Assembly: GCA_036380735.1 (NCBI GenBank)
Contig: DASVEE010000052.1
Span: 46,913-110,912, forward strand
Direction: 5' to 3'
DNA from: DASVEE01 sp036380735
GTDB taxonomy: Bacteria; Acidobacteriota; Thermoanaerobaculia; Gp7-AA8
DNA length: 64,000 nt
Shown here: positions 1 to 8,105 of the stretch, in pieces
Layout: every line of letters begins with the position of its first letter
Position numbering within the stretch: position 1 is the first letter of the stretch
Translations under genes and position numbers: made by a program
The notes under the pieces: generated by a model
Told to the model about the DNA's origin: nothing
Databases searched by the model: none
The model's input: the letters and a program-made list of their open reading frames with translations, nothing else

Positions 1-1
1 C

Positions 2-703
2 GGCAAGCTCGCCGACTGCGTCTCGCAGGATCTCGGACGCACGGAGCTCTTCCTCGTCGAAGGCGACTCCGCCGGCGGCTCGGCCAAGCAGGCGCGCGAC
101 CGCGACTTCCAGGCGATCATGCCGCTCCGCGGCAAGATCCTGAACACGTGGGAAGTGGACTCGGGGGAGGTGCTCTCCTCCCAGGAAGTGCACGACATCG
201 CCGTCGCCCTCGGCGTCGATCCCGGCCCGAGCGGCGACCTGAGCGGCCTGCGCTACGGCAAGGTCTGCATCCTGGCCGACGCCGACTCCGACGGCGCCCA
301 CATCGCCACGCTCCTCTGCGCCCTCTTCGTCCGCCACTTCCGGAAGCTGGTGGAGGACGGCCGCGTGCACGTGGCCATGCCGCCCCTCTTCCGCATCGAC
401 GTCGGCAAGCACGTCTACTACGCCCTGGACGACGCGGAGCGCGACGGCATCCTGGCCCGCATCGAAGCGGAAGGCATCCGCGGCAAGGTCAACATCCAGC
501 GCTTCAAAGGACTGGGCGAGATGAACCCCAACCAGCTCCGCGAGACGACCATGGACCCGAACACCCGCCGCCTGGTGAAGCTGACGCTGGAGGACCAGGA
601 GTCCGCGACGGCCACCATCGACATGCTGCTGGCGAAGAACCGCAGCGGCGATCGCAAGGTGTGGCTGACCGAGGAAGGGAACAAGGCGGACCTGCTGGAG
701 TAG
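2..703 (+). CDS. parE: DNA topoisomerase IV subunit B (ParE), C-terminal part
   Basis: This is the 3' part of a type IIA topoisomerase B subunit; the gene begins before the window. The first codons read GKLADC, followed by the TOPRIM signature ELFLVEGDSAGGSAKQARDR, then LRGKILNTWEVDSGEV, the Mg-binding DADSDG motif near base 280, and the terminal FKGLGEMNPNQL block. The phrase NTWEVDSGEVLSSQEVHDIAV is typical of the ParE (topoisomerase IV) branch rather than GyrB, and parC follows 1.8 kb downstream. With ParC it would decatenate replicated chromosomes using ATP. The ATPase domain lies outside the window. Identity as a type IIA B subunit is near certain; ParE versus GyrB is strongly supported by the partner gene. 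Confidence 0.95.
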   Translation, partial: GKLADCVSQDLGRTELFLVEGDSAGGSAKQARDRDFQAIMPLRGKILNTWEVDSGEVLSSQEVHDIAVALGVDPGPSGDLSGLRYGKVCILADADSDGAHIATLLCALFVRHFRKLVEDGRVHVAMPPLFRIDVGKHVYYALDDAERDGILARIEAEGIRGKVNIQRFKGLGEMNPNQLRETTMDPNTRRLVKLTLEDQESATATIDMLLAKNRSGDRKVWLTEEGNKADLLE

Positions 704-724
704 CGCCGGCCTCAACTTCCGGAA

Positions 725-815
725 AAGCGTTGATTGACGGAATGTGTGCGCCGGTAATTTTGCGGCGTGATGGTCAGCGGATTTTGCGGGTGCACTGCCG
801 AAGCGTTGATTGACG
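725..815. repeat. 15-bp direct repeat pair downstream of parE
   Basis: The 15-base word AAGCGTTGATTGACG occurs at 725-739 and again at 801-815 in the noncoding stretch after parE. No gene is seen between them. The function is unknown; it may be chance duplication or a small slippage product. Confidence 0.6.
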
Positions 816-826
816 CTACCGCATCA

Positions 827-947
827 GGGGAACGATAGGACGAATAGGACCTATAGGACGAATAGGACGGATAGGACGGATAGGACGGAGCCTTTGTCCC
901 ATTTGTCCTATAGGTCCTATTTGTCCTATTGGTCCTATCGTCCTCCT
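827..947. repeat. Family A word-repeat hairpin (complete)
   Basis: The left arm has six ATAGGAC words spaced every 9 bp and the right arm has about five GTCCTAT words, with a short apex around 889-893. The boundaries are GGGGAACGATAGGAC and GTCCTATCGTCC. The dinucleotides between words do not mirror each other, so the predicted stem is 7-bp helices separated by 2-nt mismatches. It lies between the convergent 3' ends of parE and the phosphatase gene and could act as a two-way terminator. Confidence 0.9.
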
Positions 948-952
948 GTCCC

Positions 953-2329
953 TCAGCGCACGATCGCCACCACCAGGGTCACGTCGTCGGCCTGTTCCAC
1001 TTCTCCGCGGAACGCCTCCACATCCTGGACGATGGCGTCGCGCAGGGCCTCGGCGGAGGTGCCGTCGTGGTCGTGGACGATCTGGGTCAGGCGTTCCAGG
1101 CCGTACACCTCTCCCTCGGCGTTGCGGCTTTCGTAGACGCCGTCCGTGTGGAGGACGAAGACGTCGCCGGGGGCGTAGGGGAAGCGGAGCTGGGGGATGA
1201 CCACCGGCAGGTGGACGCCCAGCGGTGGGGCGAAGAGCTCGATGGGGGCGGCGGTGCCGTCGGAGGCGCGGCGGCGGATGATCGGCGGATGGGCCGCGCT
1301 GGCCAGTGTGGCGGTGCGCGTCTCGGGGTCGAGGAGCAGGACCGCCACCGTCGCCAGCATCCTCCGCCGCGACGTCTCGGCGACGAGGTCGTGGAGCCGC
1401 TGGAGGACGGCGGCCGGGTCGGTGAGCGACTCGCGCAGGAGGGTGAAGCCGCTCCGGAGCGACGCCAGCACGAGCCCCGCGGCCATGCCGTGCCCGGCGA
1501 CGTCGCCCGAAACGAGCGCCACCCGGTCGCCGACGGCGAAGTAGTCGTAGTAGTCACCTCCCACCTCGGTGGCGGGGAGGGAGACGCCGGCCAGGTCGAG
1601 CCACGCCACCGCGGGCGCGCGCTCCGGGATCATGCTGAGCTGCAGCTCGCGCGCGTAGCGGAGCTCGTCGCGCATGCGGATCTGCTCGCGCGCCTGCGAC
1701 CGCCGCTCCGTGAAGTCGCTGACGATCTCCCTTCGCCACCGGCGGGAGAAGAAGAGCACGATCGACACGGCGATGAGGTTCGTCACCGCCATCCCGATCC
1801 CGTTGCCGAGCCGTTCTTTCCAACTGAAGTCCGCCAGGAGGCCGCGCAGGACCGCCGTGGCGATGAAGAAGCCGTGCATCAGCAGCGTCTCGGGGACCGG
1901 CAACCGGAAGCCGAGCATCAACAGGGGGAAGGAGATCGACCACGCCACCCACGCCTCGTTCCCCTCGGGAAACGCGAACAGGAAGAGGTACTGCGCGGTG
2001 ACGAAGAAGAGGACGAAGCCAGTGACGTGATTCCGGGCGAGCCGTGTCAGACCGTAGAACGCGCCTTGTTTGGCGGGGCGCCCGAGGCGGCGGGTGTCGA
2101 GGACCAGCAACCCCATCAGGAGGAGAAAAAGGAGGTTGGCGAACGAGACCCAGACCTGCCGCGGCGTGCCGGCGCGCTCCTGCGTCGACCCGATGAACTC
2201 CATGAGGGCGACAAAGAGGAAGAACGCCAGGAGCAGCCAGAACCAGAGCAGGTTGCGCCCATCGAAGCGCCGGCGGACGGCCGCTTCGTCAGAGGTACGC
2301 GCAAGTTCTTCGAGCGAGAAGGCTTCCAT
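953..2329 (-). CDS. Membrane-anchored PP2C/SpoIIE-type serine phosphatase (RsbU-like)
   Basis: A 458-residue protein. Residues ~25-200 are strongly hydrophobic with about six membrane segments (the first near LLWFWLLLAFFLFVALMEF). A short linker with LRYARELQLSMIPE leads into a PPM/SpoIIE phosphatase domain. That domain has EVGGDYYDYF, SGDVAGHGMAAGL and HTDGVYESRN, which carry the metal-binding aspartates of this family. RsbU-type phosphatases dephosphorylate anti-sigma-antagonist proteins in partner-switching systems, but no antagonist or switch kinase gene is nearby, so the target is unknown. The gene lies between parE and parC on the opposite strand, and its start is an ATG at 2329. The membrane domain may sense a signal; that is inference. 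Confidence 0.88.
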   Translation of the reverse strand: MEAFSLEELARTSDEAAVRRRFDGRNLLWFWLLLAFFLFVALMEFIGSTQERAGTPRQVWVSFANLLFLLLMGLLVLDTRRLGRPAKQGAFYGLTRLARNHVTGFVLFFVTAQYLFLFAFPEGNEAWVAWSISFPLLMLGFRLPVPETLLMHGFFIATAVLRGLLADFSWKERLGNGIGMAVTNLIAVSIVLFFSRRWRREIVSDFTERRSQAREQIRMRDELRYARELQLSMIPERAPAVAWLDLAGVSLPATEVGGDYYDYFAVGDRVALVSGDVAGHGMAAGLVLASLRSGFTLLRESLTDPAAVLQRLHDLVAETSRRRMLATVAVLLLDPETRTATLASAAHPPIIRRRASDGTAAPIELFAPPLGVHLPVVIPQLRFPYAPGDVFVLHTDGVYESRNAEGEVYGLERLTQIVHDHDGTSAEALRDAIVQDVEAFRGEVEQADDVTLVVAIVR

Positions 2330-2350
2330 GCGTTTCAGGGTCGCTACCAG

Positions 2351-2397
2351 GATGGGATCGATGGGACCAATAGGACCGATGGGACGGATAGGACAGA
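2351..2397. repeat. Family A half element (left arm only)
   Basis: Five or so ATGGGAC/ATAGGAC words at 9-bp spacing without a matching GTCCTAT arm nearby. It lies in the divergent region between the phosphatase start (2329) and parC (2555). Confidence 0.8.
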
Positions 2398-2481
2398 TCG
2401 TGTCCGCAACTCTTCAACTGGTAGATTGGGCAAGGCGGCACCGGCCCCGGCTGGCCGCATCTGTCTCAAAAGGCGCAGCTT

Positions 2482-2509
2482 CCTCAACCCTCGATCCTCC
2501 ATCCTCAAT
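2482..2509. repeat. Four tandem heptamers of the CCTCnAT type
   Basis: Four consecutive 7-bp units (CCTCAAC, CCTCGAT, CCTCCAT, CCTCAAT) lie 45 bp upstream of parC. This is a fifth word family in the window and is seen only as a single arm. It shares the 7-bp period with families B, C and D. Confidence 0.7.
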
Positions 2510-2554
2510 CCGGTAATCCTGCATGTTATCTTCGCGCCGTATTTCACGACACCT

Positions 2555-4861
2555 ATGGCGAAGAAATCCCGTAGAGATCAGCTCTCCCTCACACCGCCGC
2601 CGATGGCTCCTGACGTGGAAGCCCAGCCGGTCGCCGATTTTGCGCGGAAGGCGTACCTCGATTACTCGATGTACGTCATTCTCGACCGTGCGTTGCCGAA
2701 TCTGGCCGACGGCCTGAAGCCCGTCCAACGCCGCATCATCTACGCCATGTCCGAGCTCGGCCTCGGCTCCACCTCGAAGCCGAAGAAGTCGGCGCGTACG
2801 GTCGGTGACGTCATCGGCAAGTTCCACCCTCACGGCGACTCGGCCTGTTACGAGGCCATGGTCCTCATGGCCCAGCCGTTCTCGATGCGCTATCCGCTCA
2901 TCGAAGGGCAGGGGAACTGGGGCTCCCCCGACGACCCGAAGTCGTTCGCCGCCATGCGCTATACCGAGGCGAAGTTGACAAAGTTCGCGAACACGCTGCT
3001 TTCGGAGCTCGATCAGGGCACCACCGAGTGGGGGCAGAACTTCGACGGTACGATGAAGGAGCCGCGCCTCCTACCGTCCCGCCTCCCGCATGTCCTCCTC
3101 AACGGCGCCTCCGGCATCGCCGTCGGCATGGCCACGGACATCCCGTCGCACAACCTGCGCGAGATCGTCGCCGCCTGCGTCGAGCTGCTCGACGACCCGG
3201 AGGCGACGCTGGCGCAGCTCACGAAGCACGTCAAGGGACCGGATTTCCCGACGGCGGGGGAGATCATCACGCCCGCGGCCGAGATCCGGGAGATGTACAA
3301 GACCGGCAACGGCTCCATCCGCCAGCGCTGCCGCTGGGAAATCGAGGACGGCGAGATCGTCATCAGCGAGCTGCCGTATCAGGTCTCGGGCTCGAAGGTA
3401 CAGCAGCAGATCGCGCAGCAGATGCAGACGAAGAAGCTGCCGATGGTGGAGGACCTCCGGGACGACTCCGACCGGGAGAGCCCGACCCGCATCGTGATCG
3501 TGCCGCGCTCGAACCGGGTCGACCTGCAGGAGCTGATGACGCACCTCTTCGCCACGACCGACCTGGAGAAGACGTACCGCGTGAACATGAACATGATCGG
3601 CCTCGACGGACGGCCGCGCATGTACAACCTGCGCGACCTGCTGTCGGAGTGGCTGACGTTCCGGATCGAGACGGTCCGCCGCCGCCTCCAGCACCGCTAC
3701 GACGCGGTCAACTCGCGCATCCACGTCCTCGACGGCTACCTCATCGCGTACCTCAACGTGGACGAGGTGATCCGTATCATCCGGACGGAAGACGAGCCGA
3801 AGCCGGTGCTGATGGCCCGCTTCCACCTCTCGGACATCCAGGCGGAGGCGATCCTCGAGCTGAAGCTGCGCTTCCTCAACCGACTGGAAGAAATGGAGAT
3901 CCGCGGCGAGCAGGCCAAGCTCGAGGCGGAGCGCGCCGACCTGGAGAAGACCCTCGGCTCGCCGAAGCGGCTGCGGGGGAAGGTGCGCGAGGAGCTGCTG
4001 CGCGACGCGGAGGAGTTCGGCGACAAGCGCCGCTCGCCGATCGTGGAGCGCGAAGCAGCCCGGGCGCTCGACCCGACGGCGCTGATTCCCTCGGAAGCGG
4101 TGACGGTCATCCTGTCGGAAAAGGGGTGGGTCCGCGCCGGCAAGGGGCACGACCTCGACCCGACGGGGCTGCAGTACAAGTCGGGCGACGCGTACCTCGC
4201 GGCGGCGAAGGGGAGGAGCAACCAGCTCGCGGTGTTCCTCGACTCGACCGGCCGGAGCTACTCGCTGCCGGCGCACGAGCTACCGTCGGCCAAGGGGCAC
4301 GGCGAGCCGCTGACCTCCTCACTGACGCCGCCGCCGGGAGCGACGTTCATCGCCGCCCTCATGAGCGACCCTGACGACCTGTGGCTGCTGGCGACGGACG
4401 ACGGCTACGGCTTCATCGTCCGCTTCGAAGAGCTGATGACGCGGCTCAAGGCGGGCAAGGCGGTCGTCAACGTGAACAAAGGAGCGACGCTCCTGCGCCC
4501 GCAGAAAGTGGGCAACTACGACACCGACCGCATCGCCGCCGCCTCCTCGGAAGGGAAGCTGCTGCTGTTCGACGCCACCGAGCTGCCGCAGATGGCGCGC
4601 GGCAAAGGCGTGCAGACCATCAAAGTCCACCGCACGCCCATCGCCCCGGAAAAGGTGGTCAGCATCGCCGTGGTGCCGAGGGACGGGACGCTCATCCTGC
4701 ACGCCGGGAAGCGCTTCATGAACATGAAGCCGTCCGACCTGGACGAATACGCCGGCAAACGCGCCGGCCGCGGCCTCAAGCTGCCGCGCGGCTTCCAGAA
4801 CGTGCAGATGATTCGCGCCTGGAGCGATCGCGACGGAAGGCTGCCGGACCCGGTGAATTAG
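2555..4861 (+). CDS. parC: DNA topoisomerase IV subunit A (ParC)
   Basis: A 768-residue type IIA topoisomerase A subunit, close to the usual ParC length. The start is an ATG at 2555, giving MAKKSRRDQL. The breakage-reunion domain shows PVQRRIIYAM, the quinolone-determining GDSACYEAMV (Ser96 and Glu100 in their sensitive forms) and the active-site Tyr136 in AAMRYTEAKLT. IAVGMATDIPSHNL and a coiled region (residues ~440-510) follow. The C-terminal pinwheel has only degenerate repeats, as in ParC rather than GyrA. It works with the ParE encoded upstream to decatenate daughter chromosomes. The two subunit genes share a strand but are separated by an antisense phosphatase gene, so they are probably not one simple operon. 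Confidence 0.96.
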   Translation: MAKKSRRDQLSLTPPPMAPDVEAQPVADFARKAYLDYSMYVILDRALPNLADGLKPVQRRIIYAMSELGLGSTSKPKKSARTVGDVIGKFHPHGDSACYEAMVLMAQPFSMRYPLIEGQGNWGSPDDPKSFAAMRYTEAKLTKFANTLLSELDQGTTEWGQNFDGTMKEPRLLPSRLPHVLLNGASGIAVGMATDIPSHNLREIVAACVELLDDPEATLAQLTKHVKGPDFPTAGEIITPAAEIREMYKTGNGSIRQRCRWEIEDGEIVISELPYQVSGSKVQQQIAQQMQTKKLPMVEDLRDDSDRESPTRIVIVPRSNRVDLQELMTHLFATTDLEKTYRVNMNMIGLDGRPRMYNLRDLLSEWLTFRIETVRRRLQHRYDAVNSRIHVLDGYLIAYLNVDEVIRIIRTEDEPKPVLMARFHLSDIQAEAILELKLRFLNRLEEMEIRGEQAKLEAERADLEKTLGSPKRLRGKVREELLRDAEEFGDKRRSPIVEREAARALDPTALIPSEAVTVILSEKGWVRAGKGHDLDPTGLQYKSGDAYLAAAKGRSNQLAVFLDSTGRSYSLPAHELPSAKGHGEPLTSSLTPPPGATFIAALMSDPDDLWLLATDDGYGFIVRFEELMTRLKAGKAVVNVNKGATLLRPQKVGNYDTDRIAAASSEGKLLLFDATELPQMARGKGVQTIKVHRTPIAPEKVVSIAVVPRDGTLILHAGKRFMNMKPSDLDEYAGKRAGRGLKLPRGFQNVQMIRAWSDRDGRLPDPVN

Positions 4862-4871
4862 GGCTGGCGTG

Positions 4872-4993
4872 GGGATGGGACCGATGGGACGAATGGGACC
4901 AATGGGACGGAGACGACGGATTCACCTTGCCGTGGCAGGCTGGGTCGCATAGGTCCTATTCGTCCCATAGGTCCAATTGGTCCTATCGTTCTC
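4872..4993. repeat. Family A word-repeat hairpin (complete)
   Basis: Four ATGGGAC-type words at 4876-4909 face four GTCCTAT-type words at 4950-4987, with an apex of about 40 bp. It lies between the convergent 3' ends of parC and the small secreted-protein gene. The right end is CCTATCGTTCTCC, as in other copies. Confidence 0.85.
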
Positions 4994-5031
4994 CTTGGTG
5001 GCCGGCGCGCGCCGGCCACCGCACCACACCC

Positions 5032-5208
5032 TTACGGCTTGGGAACGGAGATCTCGGCGCCGGTGGCGCCTGGCTGCAAAAGCCGTTTGATCAGCTTCGC
5101 GAAACGCGACCAGCCGTTTTCGCCGGAGCGCGGCGCGGCCGTCGCGGGCGTGGAGAGCGCGAGCACGGCAATGGTCACGAGGGCAGCCATCAATCTGCGT
5201 TTGGACAT
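5032..5208 (-). CDS. Small secreted protein, unknown function
   Basis: A 58-residue predicted protein starting at the ATG at 5208, preceded by a strong Shine-Dalgarno sequence (AAAAGGAGAAGG, 5212-5220 region). The N-terminus MSKRRLMAALVTIAVLALS followed by TPATAA is a classical signal peptide with an A-x-A cleavage site. The mature part is only about 35 residues (RSGENGWSRFAKLIKRLLQ plus a Pro/Gly-rich tail) and contains a short cationic amphipathic stretch. I recognise no family. It could be a small periplasmic or secreted peptide. The strong RBS and signal peptide argue that it is real, but its role is unknown. Confidence 0.6.
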   Translation of the reverse strand: MSKRRLMAALVTIAVLALSTPATAAPRSGENGWSRFAKLIKRLLQPGATGAEISVPKP

Positions 5209-5386
5209 ACCTTCTCCTTTTGATGCATGCATCCGTTTCGGTTTTTGGACTCTTTCCGGTAGGAGTGACGGAAACGAGCACATCCCTACCCACGGAGCGC
5301 ATTTTTTCAGCGAGTCTCGTGATTTAAGCCGCCCCTGCGGGATTTGGAGCGCGACTGAGGTGATTCCGGTGCGGTCGGCGTGATCC

Positions 5387-5469
5387 GGGGCCCGATAGGA
5401 CGAATGGGACGGATAGGACCGCCCGCTGACCTGTCAGTCCCATACGTCCTATTCGTCCTATCGTCCCCC
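5387..5469. repeat. Family A word-repeat hairpin (short, complete)
   Basis: Short copy with three left words and three right words around the apex CGCCCGCTGACCTGTCAG. The ends GGGGCCCGATAGGAC and GTCCTATCGTCCCCC are nearly perfect inverted repeats. It is unusual in lying in a divergent region, between the small secreted-protein gene and lspA (5209-5518). I see no other feature in that 310-bp gap. Confidence 0.85.
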
Positions 5470-5518
5470 TCCGGCTGGCCCCCACCTCCACCGCCGGGTA
5501 CAATCCGCCCCGCTCGCG

Positions 5519-6034
5519 ATGACTGTCTCGATCCGCCGTGCCGCTCTCTATCTCGCCATCGTCGTTGCGACGGTCGCGCTCGACCTTTGGACCAAGCAGC
5601 TCGCCATCGCGCTCATCCAGCGGCCGAGCGAGCATTTCGGCGGGATTCTCACGCTGCTTCTCACGGAGAACACCGGCGCGTTCCTCGGGCTCGGCGCGAA
5701 CCTGTCGCCTCAACTGCGGACGCTGCTGTTCACCGTGGCGGTCGGCGCGGTGCTCATCGGGGTGGCCTTCGCGCTGTTCACGAACCGCTTCGAGCGCAAC
5801 GCCGACTCGATCGCCGCCTCCTTCATCCTCGGCGGCGGCCTGGCCAACCTCTACGAGCGCATCGTCAACGAAGGTGGCGTCACGGACTTTCTCTACCTCG
5901 AGCTGGGACCGCTGCACACCGGCGTCTTCAACATCGCGGACGTCGCGATCACCTTCGGGGTGATCTGGCTGTTCATCTCCGCGCTGATTCCGGAGAAGAA
6001 GCGCCCCGTCGAAGCGGCGCCGGACGCCGACTAG
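5519..6034 (+). CDS. lspA: Lipoprotein signal peptidase (LspA)
   Basis: A 171-residue four-helix inner-membrane aspartyl protease that removes signal peptides from prolipoproteins. Conserved blocks are visible in order: LDLWTKQLA (Asp22), TENTGAFLGL, then GGGLANLYERI with GGVTDFLYL (Asp123), and GVFNIADVAIT (Asp141). Asp123 and Asp141 form the expected catalytic pair. The length matches the family. The gene is monocistronic as far as can be seen, with convergent and divergent neighbours. Several lipoproteins encoded in this window (cytochrome c at 19.1 kb, SH3 protein at 42 kb, VPS10 protein at 58 kb) would be its substrates. Confidence 0.97.
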   Translation: MTVSIRRAALYLAIVVATVALDLWTKQLAIALIQRPSEHFGGILTLLLTENTGAFLGLGANLSPQLRTLLFTVAVGAVLIGVAFALFTNRFERNADSIAASFILGGGLANLYERIVNEGGVTDFLYLELGPLHTGVFNIADVAITFGVIWLFISALIPEKKRPVEAAPDAD

Positions 6035-6114
6035 GAGATCGCTTCGAAGGACGACTGCACGAGGAGGTGCGGGTCGGGTTTGGCGAAGTCGAGACCTATG
6101 GAACGATCAGCCCC

Positions 6115-6160
6115 GTCCCATTCCTATAGGTCCTATCGGTCCCATTCGTCCTACAGGTCC
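6115..6160. repeat. Family A half element (right arm only)
   Basis: Five GTCCTAT/GTCCCAT words at 9-bp spacing lie between the convergent ends of lspA and the YVTN gene. A left arm is not recognisable upstream. Confidence 0.75.
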
Positions 6161-6164
6161 CTTG

Positions 6165-7127
6165 TCACTTCACATACGCCAGCCCATCCGGCTGTTCGCC
6201 GGTCTCCACCCAGGCGGTGATCTCCAGCTTTGCCAGATCCAGGGCGGCCACTTTGCGGGCGCCGGTGCAGGCGATGTACGCAAACTGGCCGCTGTCGTCG
6301 AGGACGATGCCGACCGGGTCCTCGGCGATCGCCACCTTCTGGAGCAGCTCTTTGGTGGCGGCGTCGAAGACGAGGATCTCCTTGCTGGGAGCATCATTGA
6401 CGAGCACGCGCTTGCCGTCCGGCGTGAAGCGCAGACGGATGGGGAGCTTGCCGCCCTGCAGCGTCTTCGTCACCTTGTCGGTTGCGGTGTCGATGATGCT
6501 GATGCCGCCGTCGCCGCGCTGGGCGGCCCAGACCTCCTTGCCGTCGGGAGAGACGTCGATGCCTTCCGGCCCTTTGCCGGTCGCGATCTGCGTCATCTTG
6601 AGGCGGCGCGGCCAGTCGGCCAGGTCGAATGCGGTGACGCTGTCGCTGACGATGTTCGCGGTGTAGACCTTCCGCTCGTCGGGCGTCACCGCCACCATGT
6701 GCGAGACCTCCTGGCCGGTGCCGGCGAGCCAGTCGATGCGGTCGTTCGCCGCGTCGTAGCGGAAGACGGTCTTGCTCCCCTCGGCCGTCACGTAGATGTG
6801 CGAGCCGACGGCGGCCAGGCCGTGCGGCCGGAAGAGCGCGGGGAGCTGGATGCGGCGCAGCTCCTTGCGCGCCCTCACGTCGACGAGCATCAGCGAGCTT
6901 CCGGGATTCGGCCCCGTACCGTAGTTGGCGACGATGGCGAGCTTCCCGTCGGCGGTAGCCGCGACTTCGTGCGGCCCTTCGCCGGTGGGGATGCTGGCGA
7001 CGACCTTCATCGTGGCGGTGTCGACGAAGGAGAGCGTGGCGTCAACCTTGTTCGTGACGAGGAGCGTGCCGGCGGAAGCGGGGAGCGCGGCCAGCAGAAG
7101 GAGGGCGAGTCGTTTCATGCGGCGCAT
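6165..7127 (-). CDS. Secreted YVTN-type seven-bladed beta-propeller protein
   Basis: A 320-residue protein with a signal peptide (MKRLALLLLAALPASAG). The remainder is repeated 40-45-residue blades of the YVTN/SMP-30 kind, such as TLLVTNKVDATLSFVDTAT, KLAIVANYGT, HIYVTAEGSKTVFRYD and KVYTANIVSDSVTAFDLA. I chose the ATG at 7127 because GGAGGGA lies 8 nt before it; an ATG at 7118 is the alternative. Such propellers act as periplasmic binding scaffolds, or rarely as lactonases. No catalytic residues are evident, so no enzyme activity is assigned. Confidence 0.85.
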   Translation of the reverse strand: MRRMKRLALLLLAALPASAGTLLVTNKVDATLSFVDTATMKVVASIPTGEGPHEVAATADGKLAIVANYGTGPNPGSSLMLVDVRARKELRRIQLPALFRPHGLAAVGSHIYVTAEGSKTVFRYDAANDRIDWLAGTGQEVSHMVAVTPDERKVYTANIVSDSVTAFDLADWPRRLKMTQIATGKGPEGIDVSPDGKEVWAAQRGDGGISIIDTATDKVTKTLQGGKLPIRLRFTPDGKRVLVNDAPSKEILVFDAATKELLQKVAIAEDPVGIVLDDSGQFAYIACTGARKVAALDLAKLEITAWVETGEQPDGLAYVK

Positions 7128-7199
7128 GATGCACGTCCCTCCGTTGCGCGGCGGCGGCAATGGGATGAGTTGGCGGATTGATGTGATGAAGCGGCCGTC

Positions 7200-7973
7200 C
7201 TACTGGCGCGTCGTGAAGTACCTCTTCAGCCACTGCGACAGGCCATCCAGTCCGGGGAAGAGCACTCTCTCCGTGATGTTGGCCTGATCGAGCTTGTCGC
7301 GGACCTCCCACTTCAAGTCCGCCGGGATGATGATGCGGCGGTAGGCCTTGGCGCGCTCTTCGAGGAGCTTGTCGAGGGAGAGGCGGGCGTCGGAGGGGAG
7401 CGAGAAAAGGGCGAACTGGTTGACGATGCGCTCGTCGAGCGACGGCGGCTCGAAGAAGGCGACGAAGTCCTTGCCGAGGGCGTCGAACTCCTCGAGCGAA
7501 CGGGCGACGCGCTCGAGCATCTCGGTGGTGAAGAGGTTGACGTGCTCCTGCTCGAGGATCTGCCGCAGCGGAGCGGGGAGGAGGGCGTTCGTCTTCCGGT
7601 AGTCGACGCACCAGATGGAGGCGTCTTCGTCGAAGCGCTTCACGTCGTGTGTGGCGAAGTGCATCGCGACGTACGGGGAGTAGGTCCAGTCGAGGATGCG
7701 CGTCGGCAGGCCGTGGTGCTTGGCCAGCGAGAGCCAGTTCCAGACGGAGTCGCCGTGCACGGCGTTGCGCAGCGCGTACTTGCGGAAGCTGGTCAGGAGA
7801 TGGCGCTCGTGCGCCTCGAAGCCGCCGGTTTGCAGGCTGGTCTCCAGGCCATGGTTCGCACGCGGGACGCCGCGGTAGACGTAGTTCGACCGGAAGCGGG
7901 AGATCGATGGTTGCCAGGTGTTCTCGAAGACGGCTTCCTGCAGTTCGATCCACGACGTGACGCGCAACTCCAT
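7200..7973 (-). CDS. FRG-domain protein
   Basis: A 257-residue protein whose N-terminal half matches the FRG domain, named for its Phe/Arg-Gly motif. Visible motifs are SNYVYRGVPRANHGLETSLQ, WLSLAKHHGLPTRILDWTYSP and YVAMHFATHD. FRG proteins are frequent near mobile or defence loci, and some are thought to relate to nucleotide or ADP-ribose chemistry, but their biochemistry is poorly known. No TM segment or signal peptide is visible, so it is cytoplasmic. The ATG at 7973 was chosen; a TTG further upstream would start inside a family A repeat. No partner gene of a known defence system is adjacent. The assignment to the FRG family is firm; the function is not known. Confidence 0.85.
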   Translation of the reverse strand: MELRVTSWIELQEAVFENTWQPSISRFRSNYVYRGVPRANHGLETSLQTGGFEAHERHLLTSFRKYALRNAVHGDSVWNWLSLAKHHGLPTRILDWTYSPYVAMHFATHDVKRFDEDASIWCVDYRKTNALLPAPLRQILEQEHVNLFTTEMLERVARSLEEFDALGKDFVAFFEPPSLDERIVNQFALFSLPSDARLSLDKLLEERAKAYRRIIIPADLKWEVRDKLDQANITERVLFPGLDGLSQWLKRYFTTRQ

Positions 7974-8004
7974 GGGGGGAGTGTGCTGCAAGACGCGTGA
8001 AAGT

Positions 8005-8040
8005 GAATAGGACAAATGGGACGGATAGGACGGAGGGGAC
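8005..8040. repeat. Family A half element (left arm only)
   Basis: Four ATAGGAC/ATGGGAC words at 9-bp spacing, just upstream of the FRG gene and downstream of the giant surface-protein gene, both on the minus strand. Confidence 0.75.
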
Positions 8041-8056
8041 GCTGGCGGTGAAACAG

Positions 8057-8082
8057 AAAGGGCGCTCTTGCGAGCGCCCTTT
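8057..8082 (-). terminator. Intrinsic terminator of the giant surface-protein gene
   Basis: A perfect 11-bp stem (AAAGGGCGCTC / GAGCGCCCTTT) with a 4-nt loop starts 24 bp after the stop codon at 8106 (minus strand). The 3' side on that strand is T-rich but short, so strength is uncertain. Confidence 0.8.
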
Positions 8083-8105
8083 CGTCAACTGCTGTGGATG
8101 AACGA

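Noticed and set aside
929..2554. N-terminal extension of ParC from an upstream in-frame start
   Set aside because: The extension is antisense to the phosphatase gene and passes through repeat words; the ATG at 2555 begins a normal-length ParC.
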